Positions 42,163-55,460 of a DNA stretch of 64,000 nucleotides are shown here, in pieces (positions within the stretch are counted from its first letter, which is position 1; the number at the start of each line of letters is the position of its first letter). Position numbers and translations under genes: made by a program. Source of the stretch: Skeletonema tropicum (taxonomy: Eukaryota > Bacillariophyta > Thalassiosirophyceae > Thalassiosirales > Thalassiosiraceae); the NCBI GenBank assembly GCA_037178625.1, contig CM074133.1, positions 1,984,001-2,048,000 on the forward strand, given 5' to 3'. The notes below the pieces were generated by a model that saw only the letters and a list, made by a program, of their open reading frames with translations, did not search any database and had not been told where the DNA came from.

Positions 42163-45100
42163 ATGAGGATTAGCATTGCGTCCTTCTTCTTCATCATCGG
42201 CATCTCCACTGATGCCGCCGAGGGACAAGTTGCGACGTATCCCTGCCCATCTGCAGGTACGTCAACCATTCTCCCTATTTCATCCACCACCACTGGGTCC
42301 ACTACGATTCGACTTCCCAAGGTTTCGAATCCAAATGGGCTGTGCATCCTTCTTCGAACTGCGACCGACAGCACTAGGCGTGCCCACGTTGCCAGGTCCT
42401 ACGCCGATAGGCAGTGGGAGAGAGTCGCTGGAGTCTTTTCTCATCCCAAGTCCGGTGTAGCAGTTGATTGTGAGGCCGGTGGTGTGCATGAGTGCGATGT
42501 GACTGTTCCAGCCCTTCAAGAAGGTGAAGTGTATGTTTTGGAATCTCACGACGCACCACAGTCGCCTCCTAAGAATGAAGCCGCTAGATTCTTGGAGCAG
42601 GCTACTTTTGGTGGAAGCCTCGAAGACATTCATTCCCTAGCAGCAACTGGAAACGACTTCCGTGCATGGGTGGATGATCAAGTCAACACCAAGCCAATGT
42701 CTTCTATCCGTGCTTTCTATCGGAGTCATACAAATCCAAAGTTTGAGTTTCCTTACAACACTGGTGCTGTATCAAAACTACCTTGTGAGCAGCATAGTAG
42801 GTGGAGGCGATATGCAATCACCTCCAGAGATTGCTTGAAGGAACGCAAGACGGGTCTTCAGAAGCATCTTGAGGTGAAGAAAGTTTCGGGTGGTTATGTT
42901 ATGTTAGTGGATGGATTATTTCGCACTTTCTCTCCCACGAGGTGGACATTTGGCTGGGGATCTACCACTGAGATAAAGCTCAACTATCGGTATAGGATTG
43001 GATCAACGCAAGAAGCGAATTGGAGGACTGATTGTATCGGGTAAGAACTTTATTGATTCATTTGCACATCATTTTCTCTCGTCTCATCTCGCTCACAATA
43101 ATATATCACACTATTGCAGCTGTGCGGTTCTACTCTGGGATGCAGAGTTGGAGCAAATCATGTACCTTCATAATCCTGAGGTCAAATTCACTGGCGCTCC
43201 TTCTTCGATGAACCCATACAACACGGTCAGCCTTCCAGAATACAACTCTGTTGATCTACCGTCAATTGATAACGGTGAAAATTGGCCAGCGTTTGCAACA
43301 TGGGTACATCCCAACGAAGACGCGTTGTTGAATACTACTGCCCTTGAAGATAGCAACGAGTGCGATGGTTTTCCGGACTTTCATCTTCCTCTACCTCATG
43401 ATGCTTCTGGGGCACCCAAGGGAAGATTTCCGACTGTTTTTGGGAAGACTCCGTCAGGGATAGAGTTTGCGTATGACCCTCATTTGGCACTCCAGGAAAA
43501 CACAGTTGACAACCCATTGCCCGATGGAGGTGGAAAGCTATCGATTGCTACGCAAGGACTTTGGAGAGGAAAAGGCACTGGTGAAAGGACTCCAGGAGAA
43601 CAAGTTATGTGCCAGAATGTCGAGCCCAACTTCCTTAATGAGGAAGGTTGTAAGCTTTCCTACCTGAAAGAAGCCTGTTCTCCTGCACAGTATCCTGACG
43701 ACATGATCCACCTTGACGAATCTACTGTTGCGGGGATTCGAGAGATGACGTCAAAGGATGTCTATGTAGTGGAAAATCTTGAGATTGATGATGTATTGGA
43801 CGCATCGTCCTTGTACGGTGCCCCATGTGGAGACGGCGCCCAGATCAGTCGTTGGATAATGGATGAGGCTAATCTCTTGTGTGAAAGTTCTGTCATGCTG
43901 GGCGAAGAAACCGTCAGGATGTTCCGAAGTCTTATCGATTCTCGAGGAGAGTCTGTTGTCCCTAACGCACACCTTGTTGATGTCCGAAAGGCTGTGTATC
44001 CGAATGGACTACAGTGTTCGGCAGTTGATAGGATTAAGACAAACTTTGGCAGTATTCTTGCATCGGATGGGACTTGTTGGCGTCATGTTCATCACCTAGA
44101 ACATTCTGTTGTAGATTTCTCTGGCATGATTCCAGATCTTGATCCAACAGGTCCGTTAGTTGTTTATGAAGCGGAAGATCAAACGATGAACGGTGCTGTT
44201 TTTAAGACAAGCAAAGAGGGATATTCTGGATCAGGTTACGCTGATTATGGGGCCGACACTGACCTTTACGTCGAGTTTAATAACGTCGATGGAGGTCAGG
44301 GTGGATATTGCATATTGAAGTTTCGCTACAGTCAGGGTAGTGAAGATTCACGACCGTTGGCCGTGACAATGAATGGTAAACATGTTGGTGAGTTATCAAT
44401 TTTAAAGACTTTCGATGAAACTGGGTCTGGATCGTGGTACGTATGGGAGGAAGAAACCTTCGTCACAGTGTGTGATGCTGGAATGAATACGTTCCGACTT
44501 ACCACCACAATAGATACTGGGGGTCCAAATCTAGACTTCATGAGTTATCAATCAGCGAACGCAGTGGGAGGTATAGATATCCAAAATTATGTTACTCCAG
44601 GAAGCTCCTTCGTTTCAGTGCTAGTCGTTGATGCTCCCATAATCGGTCGTTTTGGAGATTACATCGTGGATAGTTTAGTTTGGCCCTTCAACACACAGGA
44701 TATCACAGATGCGTTCAAGACGGTTACGTTCAACCCTCTAGGACTTCCAGTTTTGGTATGCGGCAGTCCTGCAGAAGTTGGGTCGGATCCATTCAATGGT
44801 GACTATGGGTTTGATATTGTCGTGCCTGAGAACGAAGGCTTCAGGGAAAAGTCTATTTGGGAGCTTGCAAGCCAGCGCCACTCTAGTTGGACGGAACTTG
44901 CGCTTCATGCCAAAGATTCTCTTCGTCAAAAGATGGCATGGTCGTTGTCTCAGATCATTGCTGTGGGTCTTCCCGGCTCTGGAATGGTAGGTCCTGCCTT
45001 CGTGTTCGTGTTGTGTTTCATGTTGATTCATTTGACTTACATCTGCATCATGCTATATTTACCCTCAGGTATTTTATGAACCCACTGAGCAATACGTTGC

Positions 45101-48100
45101 CTTCTACGATATCTTCGTCAGGAATGCTTTCGGGAGCTACCGTGACATTCTTAAAGAGGTATCATTCAATAAGGTAATGGCGAAATGGCTGAGCTTTTAT
45201 GGAAACAAGTCCCTTCAGTACAATATTGAAGAGCTAGGCGAAGAAAATTATCCCGACGAAAACGTAAGTACGGAGACAACATGATCATGACCTACCCCAC
45301 AATTATTTTACCATGTGTATTCACGAACAAGTCTCCTTTGTCTTACTCCTCCATTCTAGTATGCGAGGGAAATCATGCAGCTCTTCAGCATCGGTTTGTA
45401 CAAACTCAACATGGATGGAACTAAAGTCATGGATGAAAATGGTTCTCCAGTAGAAACTTATAGGATTGAAGACATTATGTCCTACTCGAGATCGTGGACT
45501 GGTTTTAAAGAGCATTACAAACGTGGAGGAACATCGACTTCTGACCGTAGAGGAGATGACTCTCTTGATCCCATGCGTATTGACGCTCGTTACCGTGATC
45601 TCTTTCCCAAGTCTGACTTGAATCAAGGATTTATTGGTGATCGTTCTGCCCCTCTGTGCAGTGATCTTCCATCTGGGCATGCGCTGAGAAAAGGAGCAGC
45701 CTGGACGTTACTTGGGTCGAGCCCGGTACCCCGGTTGCAGGAAGATCGGGATGATTGGGGCCCCCAGTTGAAGCGTTCTTTGGAACTTGATCCAGCTTCG
45801 CCTCTATTCAACAAGCTTTGCAATCCAACCTCGAATGGAGAGTGCACTTTCCCTGCTAGTGTCGTTCTCGATGAAAATCTCAGCTATGACCCCACGTCAG
45901 AAATGGCTGAGCAGACTGTCGACACAATCCGCACAGTGCAACTCAAGAATTCTGGGTTCGTCACGCCAATATATTATGAATATAAGAGGCCTGCCTGTGT
46001 AGAATATTCTTTTTTTCATAACGGCCAGAAATTGGTCCAAGCTGAAAAAAATCAAGGTCAGTCCTAATCCCTCCATGTGTGGTGATCCTCGTTTGGCGAT
46101 AGCTACCCCCATGTGTTGTTCTAGTGCTGGGCTTGGTCACTTTTATTGTAATTACCAAGGAGAGAGAATGCCGTTTGCATCTGCGCAGCACATGTGCGAA
46201 AGCTATGGAGAGGAAATCTGTCAAACAGGAACCGTCTCAGAGGAGTCAGAGTGCGGAAGCGGTGCAACTAGTCGACCTTTTAGGTCGTGGTCATCAGGCG
46301 GGTGTGAAGTTCAAGCGAAAGTCGATTTCAGTTCTGGTGATGTTGCCATAGTCCATAATCCTGACCCCCATACCAGTGGCCAAGTACATGTGGAGGCTAT
46401 GGTAGACAAGGATACTTTGAACTTCTTCAAAGTCAAGTGGGATGAATCTTCGCCTTCCATGAATGACTGTCTTGCTTCGGAGTCATGTATCGTCCACGAA
46501 AATTCTTGCATCTGCAGTACTGAAGTTAGCGACCACCAAGTCTTCCTATCAACTGGCGAAGTATCTTCGGTAGATGAAATTTTTGAGAAATTGCAAACTG
46601 GAGCTGTCGATCCTCTTACATTTGATGACGGACTCTATGGTAGTCTAGGTAGTTGCAATATTCCAGGAGTCACGGTGTACAGCAAGTCAGGTGGGGAATG
46701 TTCAAGCCTTGATGGGGACACAGTATTTGCCCTCGAGGTGAAGAGCAGACAATATTTTCTCAAGAACAGCATTCAAAAGGTGCATTTGACAGGTACTTCA
46801 TTCTCTTTCCGTAATCCGGTACAATACATTAGCTTGGCAGATCCAGAAATTAGAGACATGCTTTATGAAAGTGATGAGACGATTGATAGTCTCTTCTATC
46901 ATCCAAGGTAAGTGCAATGGTGTGTTTTCTTGTTGTTGTTTATTCTGTAGGCAAGAACTAGAACTAGATTACTCACTCTTTTCGTGGTGTATCTCCGTGT
47001 TCAGCTCTCCGCCGTTCTTGAGTCATCAAATTCTTCAACGCTTTGGACTGTCGAACCCTTCCCCTGGTTTGGTCGAGCGAGTAGCGCTTGCTTATAGCGA
47101 AGGGTCGTACAATGGCATCGGGTCAGGCACCTACGGTGATCTTGGCGCGTTGGTTGCGGCAGTATTGCTTGATGATGAGTCTCGTAAAGTGATTCTCGAC
47201 AGGGATCCATCTCATGGACATATCCGAGAACCTCTTGTGAAGCTATTGTCTTTCTTCAGGTCTATGGGTATTTCATTTGATATGCCCCTTCGAATCCCAT
47301 CTCTTCTGTCATTGGAGGGAGATATTGGTCAAGGATCTTTTGAGAGCCCCAGTGTGTTCTCATTCTTCTTACCTGGTGAGTCTTCCGTAAACATTACAGT
47401 ATTGATTGTCATTCTATATCTATAGACAATTGTCGCCGCCTGCTCACATACTGCATCATTTATCTTTCACAGAGTTCCAGCCCAACTCCCCAGCTATAAA
47501 GTCTGCAGGGCTCGTGAGTCCAGAATCTATGGTTCTTCAGGGTGATCTCATGCTCTATCAACTCGACGCTACTTGGAATCTGATCAAGTTTGGATTTACT
47601 GACTCACGCAATTGTGGGGACGAGCAGGTAAGTACATCCTTACCCAAACGAATTATGTAGCTCCTTACGTAAGCGGTCGGGCTTGCCAGTCCGCTGTCGT
47701 ACCATTCTTGACTAACCAACTTCGTATTTGTATTGGCCTCGAAGGGATTCACCTTCAGTAACTGGCGCAACGATGTAGGAGACTTTGGATTCAAGCTGGA
47801 GCCTGGAAGATTCAGACATTGCGCTAAAACGGAAGGTGATGTTAGTCTATCACCAGCTATCATTTCCTACCAGCCATCCGTCACTTCATCTGTCGACGAA
47901 TTGATTGAAGAACTTTCTATGTTAATCACTTCAGGAAGGCTCGGTGAGAAAAACAAAGCATTGGTTAGATCTGCTATTCTCCCTTATTTCTCTTCTGGTG
48001 ACATCGGCAGGGCGACTAGAATAGCTCAGCAGCTCCTAGTTTCGGCGCCTGAATACCATACGACGGGCGTGCCTCGAAGGATTGAGAGTGTTCGACAAGC

Positions 48101-51100
48101 GGAGGCATACGACGATTTGCCAGGCCAACCCTATAAAGCTCTGGTAGTTTTCGTCATGAACGGAGGGTGTGACTCTTTCAACCTATTAGTCCCCGTTGGG
48201 CAATGCCAACAAGGAGATGGTTATAATGAGTATGTGAAAGCTCGTGGAAGTCATGCACTGGAAAAGTCAAATCTCGTATCAATTAATGCAAATTCACAAA
48301 ATTGCCAAGAGTTTGGTGTTTATAATGCTCTCAACATTGTTGGAGATCTGTACAATAATGGCGAAGCACTCTTCTTCGCGAACACAGGAGTGCTAAGTAA
48401 GCCTATGACGAAGCATGATGAATGGGTGAAAGAAACTAGCTTTCAGCTGTTCGCACATAATACTATGGTAAGTCGCTTGGTGCCAAGATTCCTTTTTGTC
48501 CTTTTGCCCTCTTGTACTCAACCCTAGTTTCTTCCATGTCTTGTCCCACAGCTGCATGAGTATGCAACTGGTGATCCTTACGAGATGAATGCAGGAACTG
48601 GAGTCTTCGGTCGTATGCTCGATAAGTTACGGTTAAAGGGGTATCATACTTCTGCAAATACTGCAGGTGGAGGAGACACCGCTCTAACAGGTGATCAGTA
48701 CTACAACAACCCAGTAAATACAATCTCTAGTAGTGGTCCGTCTACATTAAACAAGATACCTTCAATCGACAATTTGGTTGAATTGGTGAAGGAGCTGAAT
48801 GGAGTCGGTGAAAGTGACAATAACTACTTGTCTGAGACTTTTTCAGGACGAGTAGCGAGTGCTTTCGCAGATCATGAAGCCAATATAGAGATTTCGTCTA
48901 ATCCTCAGTTTGACTTACCTTTTAGTGGAACTGGTGGTTATGGGGGAAGCTCAGACAGCTTGAATAATGGGTTCTATGCTGTAGCTAAACATATGAAGAC
49001 AAGAGAATATAGAAAGGTGAATCGTGATATTTACTTCGTGACGCAAAGAGGATATGACCTCCATGCTAGTAATACGCTGTCAGCACTATTCGGTTCAGGG
49101 TCTAGGAATTCAGACGAAAATGAACGGGGCGGCAAAGCTAATGACCATTTGGAACGGTTTATAAATTTTCTGAAGAACGAAGGGTTGTGGGACTCAACCG
49201 CCATCCTGATGGCGTCAGACTTTGGCAGGAGCCTCAATCCTAATTCCGGAGGAGGAACTGACCACGGCTGGGTAAGAATGTGGCTTGTTCTGCCTTTGTG
49301 TATGCAAGTAATTTTCGCTTCGCTAACATACTGATATCTTCCATTTCTCTCTCAAACAAATTTAGGGTGGAAATTATTTCCTTGCAGGCGGTAAGGTTAA
49401 TGGGGGGAAGATCCTTGGGGAATTTCCCTCTCCTCTCAGTCCAGAACATCCAAATTGGATTGGAAGAGGGCGATTCATCCCTACTACTCCGTGGGATGCA
49501 GGTAAGTATACACTTGCAGTTTGCTGCCAACTTGTGTTCGTGCCGGGTTATCATACCTCACCGCATCATTGTTTTTGTTCTCATTTTAGTGTGGAATGGA
49601 ATAGCCCATTGGCTTGGAATAGATTCTAATGAAGACCTTGACTGGATACTCCCGAACAGACAAAAATTTGGCTCGAGTTTATTCAATGGTCATGATCTGT
49701 TTACTGACGCTCCTGTATGGACTCCCGCTCCCACTGGGCCAACACATAGCCCTACAAATCATCCCACGCCCGTGCCGACCATTCCAAGTCCGACAGCAAG
49801 CCCCACGACTAGTTCTCCTACAGTGATGGCAACAACGAAGTCGCCAACTTCTACCCTACAAGTTGTGTTCACTGGCAGTGGTGATCCTCCAAGCCCACTC
49901 GGCGAGTGCCAAGGTGATTGCAACAATGATTCCCAATGTGCAGGCGACTTGGTTTGCTTCCAGAGGAGTGGAAACGAATCTGTGCCCGGATGCACAGGAA
50001 GCACAACGTCTGGTACAGACTTCTGTGCTATACGTGCAACTGCAAACACTGTATGGTTGAAGGGAGATAATGGAATTCCCGCTGAGAACTTCCCTCTTGG
50101 TCTTTGTGAGGGAGATTGTGATTCTGATTCGAATTGTCAGCCTGGACTCGTGTGGTAAGTGGATATGTGCTGGATGAGGATCAGGTGGAAAATATTTTGT
50201 ATTGTAGCATACTCATCATATGTCCTTGCTTTTGCAGTCAACAACGCAAAGGAGACGAGCCGATTCCCGGATGCATCGGTATTGCAGAAACTGGTGAAGA
50301 CTACTGCAGACCTGCAGAACCGACTACCCCGCCCATTGCGTTGCCAACGTCTGAGGTATGTATTTTGTCGAGATATTATTTGCTGTTTTTATCCATTCGT
50401 TAAAGATTCAACTTCTCCTTACCCTTGCCCTTCAATCGATACAAAATGTTAGCCTACTACGGGTGCTCCAACACCCAGTCCTACACCGCAGCCAACTAAT
50501 CAGCCAATTTTACCCACACCACCGGTAAGTCAAGCAAGTTCGAGGTACATTTCCATTCTTATCATTAAAGTTTCATGCTAATCGTTTCTTTCATTGCAGC
50601 CAACTGCACCTCCTTCGACTCCACCCACTGCAGGTCCATCATCGGTTCCAACCACTGCGTCACCAACCGCACAACCAACCACGGCTGAGGTAAGTTCTTA
50701 AGACTGACTTTCACATTTCAAAAATTAGCGCAACGTCGCTCTCATGCTGATAATCACGCTCGATTCTTTTGTTATTTTTTCCTGTAGCCTACTCCTACCG
50801 CTGTTACTGTGCTCAGCACCGTAGCTAGTGTTGTTGGAAAGAGCAGTAGCGTCACGCCATTCGGTTGTGTTAGTAGTTCCGCCTTCCAGGCAATCGATGA
50901 AAACACCAATCCGATGAAATGTACCAAAACTGGTGGACCTTTAGGTTTCGTCTTGTCGCCCTACCACAAACAGCTTTCGAATGTACACGCGATTCGTGTG
51001 TACAGTAGCAAGCACTATCCATCACGTGATCCTGTAACTTACGTGCTCGAGGGCCGTGTTGACACAAGCTCGCCTTGGCAGCTGATCAGTCAAGGTGACT

Positions 51101-53147
51101 TCCCTTGGATTGATCAATCCAATCCACCACGTAACCCCTCGAGAAACTTTATGTATTCTACTTACGAGAGTGGCGACCCGAATAGGAGTTTCACACAAGC
51201 TGACATTCCTGCCCATGACGGTGCGTATCTAGAATACAAGATCACAGTCACAACAAGGAGTTCATCTGAAAGCGAGGTGAAGTTTGCAGAGATTGAGCTA
51301 CCGGGAGACATTCTCTCAAAGGTGTCAACATACGAGGCAGAAGACCAAACCGTTGTGGACGGAGACATTCAATCTCTCTACGGCGTGGAGTATGTCAACT
51401 TTCCCGGCCCAGGATCTTATGTTGAGTTCACAAATGTGGATGGAGGTTCAGGCGGCTACTGTGTGTTGAGCGTCAACTACTCAAACGGAGGATCCAATCC
51501 ACGCCCTATCGAGGTGTCCGTGAATGGAAACGCCGTTGGTACCTACGCAATCAATCCAACGATCAGTGCGGCTGATTGGAATAATGAGATTATTGAGACG
51601 ACGTGCGAGCCTGGTTTGAATACTGTGCGTCTGACATCCACTGCCAAGGGCAACGTGAACAAGTTGGTAGTGTACAAGCCAGGGTCTTTTCCTACTGTGT
51701 CTGATGTGAGTAACTTTGATTCCGATCATTATTTATATGCAAATGCTTCAATACATTCACACTGTTTTTTGTCTCTTCCAATCCCATAGCCTACTCCGAA
51801 TCCAACTTCGCCTCCGGTTCCAACTACACCTCCTATGACTGCAGGTCCATCGTCGAGCCCAACCACTTCTCCAACTTCCAAGCCCTCTCCGCTGCCAACA
51901 GTAGCAACAGCAACGCCAACCACTGCTTCGCCAACCACTCAATCCCCGACTCCAATGCCTTCTTCTCCTCCAACGACGGCAGTGCCTACCTCACTTCCAA
52001 CACCTTGGCCCACAACGCAGCCTTCTAAGCAGCCAACTACACCTCCTACGACTCCACCCACTGCAGCTCCATTGTCGAGTCCAACCACTTCTCCAACTTC
52101 CAAGCCCTCTCCGCTGCCAACAGGAACACCTACCACTCAACCAACCACGGCTGAGGTAAGTTCTTAAGACTGACTTTCACATTTCAAAAATTAGCGCAAC
52201 GTCGCTCTCATGCTGATAATCACGCTCGATTCTTTTGTTATTTTTTCCTGTAGCCTACTCCTACCGCTGTTACTGTGCTCAGCACCGTAGCTAGTGTTGT
52301 TGGAAAGAGCAGTAGCGTCACGCCATTCGGTTGTGTTAGTAGTTCCGCCTTCCAGGCAATCGATGAAAACACCAATCCGATGAAATGTACCAAAACTGGT
52401 GGACCTTTAGGTTTCGTCTTGTCGCCCTACCACAAACAGCTTTCGAATGTACACGCGATTCGTGTGTACAGTAGCAAGCACTATCCATCACGTGATCCTG
52501 TAACTTACGTGCTCGAGGGCCGTGTTGACACAAGCTCGCCTTGGCAGCTGATCAGTCAAGGTGACTTCCCTTGGATTGATCAATCCAATCCACCACGTAA
52601 CCCCTCGAGAAACTTTATGTATTCTACTTACGAGAGTGGCGACCCGAATAGGAGTTTCACACAAGCTGACATTCCTGCCCATGACGGTGCGTATCTAGAA
52701 TACAAGATCACAGTCACAACAAGGAGTTCATCTGAAAGCGAGGTGAAGTTTGCAGAGATTGAGCTACCGGGAGACATTCTCTCGAAGGTGTCAACATACG
52801 AGGCAGAAGACCAAACCGTTGTGGACGGAGACATTCAATCTCTCTACGGCGTGGAGTATGTCAACTTTCCCGGCCCAGGATCTTATGTTGAGTTCACAAA
52901 TGTGGATGGAGGTTCAGGCGGCTACTGTGTGTTGAGCGTCAACTACTCAAACGGAGGATCCAATCCACGCCCTATCGAGGTGTCCGTGAATGGAAACGCC
53001 GTTGGTACCTACGCAATCAATCCAACGATCAGTGCGGCTGATTGGAATAATGAGATTATTGAGACGACGTGCGAGCCTGGTTTGAATACTGTGCGTCTGA
53101 CATCCACTGCCAAGGGCAACGTGAACAAGTTGGTAGTGTACAACTAA
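42163..53147 (+). CDS. Giant secreted DUF1800-DUF1501 fusion protein with carbohydrate-binding-like modules
   Basis: Sixteen exons: 42163..43040, 43120..44986, 45069..45263, 45360..46907, 46951..47375, 47473..47627, 47745..48467, 48552..49271, 49366..49501, 49590..50154, 50238..50355, 50453..50524, 50600..50689, 50788..51705, 51790..52155, 52254..53147; introns 43-117 bp. Phases agree at all junctions if one A is removed from an A7 run near 46046-46052, giving about 3,222 residues. Order: signal peptide; DUF1800 (RFLEQATFGGS at ~142, LRQKMAWSLSQIIAVG, YAREIMQLFSIGLYKL, LVSPESMVLQG) interrupted by a CBM6-like module (YEAEDQTMNG, ~640); DUF1501 (VVFVMNGGCDSFNLLVPV, ~1820; MASDFGRS; THDGHW-like GTDHGW); Cys-rich modules (GECQGDCNNDSQC); Pro-Thr linkers; two units of discoidin-like plus CBM6-like domain. 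DUF1800 and DUF1501 are usually neighbouring bacterial genes for exported proteins of unknown activity. A cell-wall or extracellular role is inferred. Confidence 0.88.
50672..51677 (+). repeat. Tandem duplication within the giant gene, copy 1
   Basis: These 1,006 bp recur at 52138..53143 (offset 1,466). The unit covers the end of exon 13, a complete 98-bp intron and most of exon 14. By eye the only difference is A at 51318 versus G at 52784, a silent change in TCA/TCG Ser. Identity of the intron shows a recent event. Confidence 0.95.
52138..53143 (+). repeat. Tandem duplication within the giant gene, copy 2
   Basis: Second copy of 50672..51677. It ends four bases before the stop codon: copy 1 continues from VVY into KPGSFPTVSD, copy 2 ends VVYN and stop. 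Confidence 0.95.
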
Positions 53148-53720
53148 GAAGTTTTACTAGCAGCAATTATCGGTATTATACTACTGTAATTAGCAGTACC
53201 GACAACAGTATCACATTTGCAACGATTATTATTATTTGCTATTCGCGTAAGCATTGTAATGTAAATTCAAATGGTAGAATTGTATAAGACTTATGACTTG
53301 AGCTTGGGAAGAGCGTCCAGTTTGATTTAATGCTCTCCTCGTCAGCATGTATCTATTGTATTACATACGAACAACCTTGGCGAGGATGAAAGAAGAGTGT
53401 GTGCCGGATTGGCTTCTTGAGTCTTTCACACTGTTTTGAAACAGACTTCTTCTAAAATATGTGATACCTTCGATCCTGCTTCGGTTCTTCTGCTACATTA
53501 CTCGTTGGGCATTAAACATAGATTTTACCGTAGAATTACATTACACAATATAGGGCATGGTCGGTTGAATAGAGCAACACTTCAGTGCGCATCACTCATC
53601 TTTCGTGCGTGGTTCTAATTTCTTTTCAAACTAAAATCGCTTGAACTCAGCTCAGCTAGAGCTTGCTATAATTGTACATGACAGAGAGAGTTCAAGCTTG
53701 AGATACAATATATAAACTGA
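53148..53720. other. Convergent 3' intergenic region
   Basis: Lies between the ends of the giant gene and the bZIP gene. AT-rich, with a long run of ATT triplets near 53226; no gene recognised. Confidence 0.6.
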
Positions 53721-54878
53721 TCATCCAACTGCATACATGTTGGAATTGAACGCAAACGCCCCACTGGGTAAAATGTGGGACAGGTCAATATTCTTTTCAG
53801 CCAACTTGGACGAAGGCTCTTCGTCTGGACACTTCTTCGTCTCGTCCGAGCACAAGAGTGGGGGTGAGTCAAGTCTATCAAAGTCTGACTTGAAGTCGTT
53901 AGACCCCATCATGTTAGAAGAAGAAGTCACCTGACCAGCAAAATTCAGAGCGCTGAGAGCATTCGCGCTGGCTTCAAGATTATTATGACCGCTTGAAGAA
54001 TCACAAGAACTTGTGTCCTCATTTACTTCTGCAGCAGCAGCAACAGCAGCATTTGCTGACAAGGCCTGGGACTTTTCCAATGTGTCACGTAAATGTTGAT
54101 TTTGATCCTCAAGTTTTGTGATCACACGCTTTATTGAAGCGATGTAACACTTCTTTCGATCTCTGGTCATTTTCGCATGCATTCTGTTACGTTCGCGTCT
54201 GCAGTTGGAAATAAGTGCACAACATAATATCATGAAACAAGTATACGTTAGTCACTTCATGAGGGAAATTCAAGCATAATAGACATGTCATTTCCAATCA
54301 TCAACTGAACAAACTTACCTAAGTTCCTCCAACTCCTTCTTAGTGAGCTGATGCCTTTGTCCTTGGTCATCGAAGTAAACACCCGTCTTCCAATTGATCT
54401 GTGTCTTCCCTTCACCAGCTGGGCCACCAACCAACGTTATGTGCCCTTTAATGTTCAACTCCATAGGTGGAGGAGATGGTTCTTCGCCATCCAGAGAGAG
54501 GAATCGCTTGCGCTTCCCTCCCGACAACGTCTCGCCGTAGTTCTTCTGTTGTGTCGATGAGTCTGCTCCAGAAATACTTCCTTGACCCGTCGAGCTCCCA
54601 TGAGATAAGCCAACAAGGATAGAAGCGACACTGCAAGCTTCAATTTGTTGCTTCAGACGTCTTCCTTCCTCTTCAAGCTCGTTCACTCTTGACTTGAGTG
54701 ACTGCAGCTGTTCTTTTTTCCGCAACCTCGTTTTACGGGCATGCTCCTTGTTCCTTTCACGAGCAAGAAGGCGACGCTCTCCATCGTCAGAGGTGGAGGC
54801 AATTGATGAGATGCTGTCAGATCGAGCACGAGATGATGACGACCACACCACATCGGGAGTAGTCGCTGCTGCTATCAT
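53721..54878 (-). CDS. Transcription factor with two bZIP domains
   Basis: Exons are 54319..54878 and 53721..54198 on the minus strand. The 120-bp intron (GTAAGT...TGCAG) falls after two bases of an Arg codon inside the second basic region, and joining gives 345 residues. The first bZIP is at about 34-82 (LLARERNKEHARKTRLRKKE, then a leucine zipper LKSRVNELEEEGRRL). The second is at about 180-228 (ELRRERNRMHAKMTRDRKK, zipper VITKLEDQNQHLRDTLE). Both keep the N-x7-R signature of the DNA-contact helix. Between them is a conserved-looking segment, ITLVGGPAGEGKTQINWKTG. Such proteins bind ACGT-core sites as dimers; diatom members have been linked to cAMP/CO2 responses. The ATG at 54878 was chosen because the upstream frame has none. 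Two TGACGT sites lie in its upstream region. Confidence 0.88.
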
Positions 54879-55460
54879 GGTTGCTTGCTTCCTCTTCCTT
54901 GAAACAGCAGGTGTGTCTTCCGTCTTTGGAAAAAAACAATGCTTTGTGCGTGTTGAATGCACGTCGGAATGCTTTTTGCAGCGGTTGTTTGCTTCGTGCG
55001 TGTGGATGCGAACAGCTGCTCCAAAATGCAATCTGCCTTTTTTGACTTTATTCAACAAGGAAGATACGGCGCATGGTATCCGAACTATTCACCCAGAGTC
55101 ATTTTGTGAGAGATGAGTGAGAGGGGTTTAGGTTGTTACATGATGAAAACATGCTTGCAATACAACAAAAATCTTTATAATGTTATAAAGATTTTCAGGG
55201 GTTCCTTTTCTCGACAATGAGGACGTGCTGACGTACTGCTGAGATCTGCTGACGTCGTCGCTCGAGTCGTTTATCATGTGGCTTTCTAAAATAGACGGTG
55301 AGAAGATTCACAGACCTGCCCCCTCGCCCTGCCCGCGCTCCAACAAGCAACAAGCTATTACAGCAACAGTGTTGCTCTTATGTAAACGTAAACGATTTGA
55401 AAGTGATGATTCAGTATTTTCCAATTTAGGTTAGGACGTTAATTACTTGTATGATCAATC
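54879..55460. promoter_or_regulatory. Divergent promoter region of bZIP and plastid protein genes
   Basis: Contains TGACGT at 55229..55234 and 55250..55255, exactly 21 bp (two helical turns) apart, and a perfect 13-bp inverted repeat with a 2-base loop at 55168..55195 (AAAATCTTTATAA, then TG, then its complement). TGACGT is the half-site of CRE-type bZIP elements. Regulation of either gene through these sites is inference. Confidence 0.5.

Noticed and set aside
46057..46126. An intron (GTCAGT...TTCTAG) in exon 4 of the giant gene
   Set aside because: It would remove the coding-looking MCGDPRLAIATPMCC segment and put the next exon out of frame; removal of one A from the preceding A7 run fits better.
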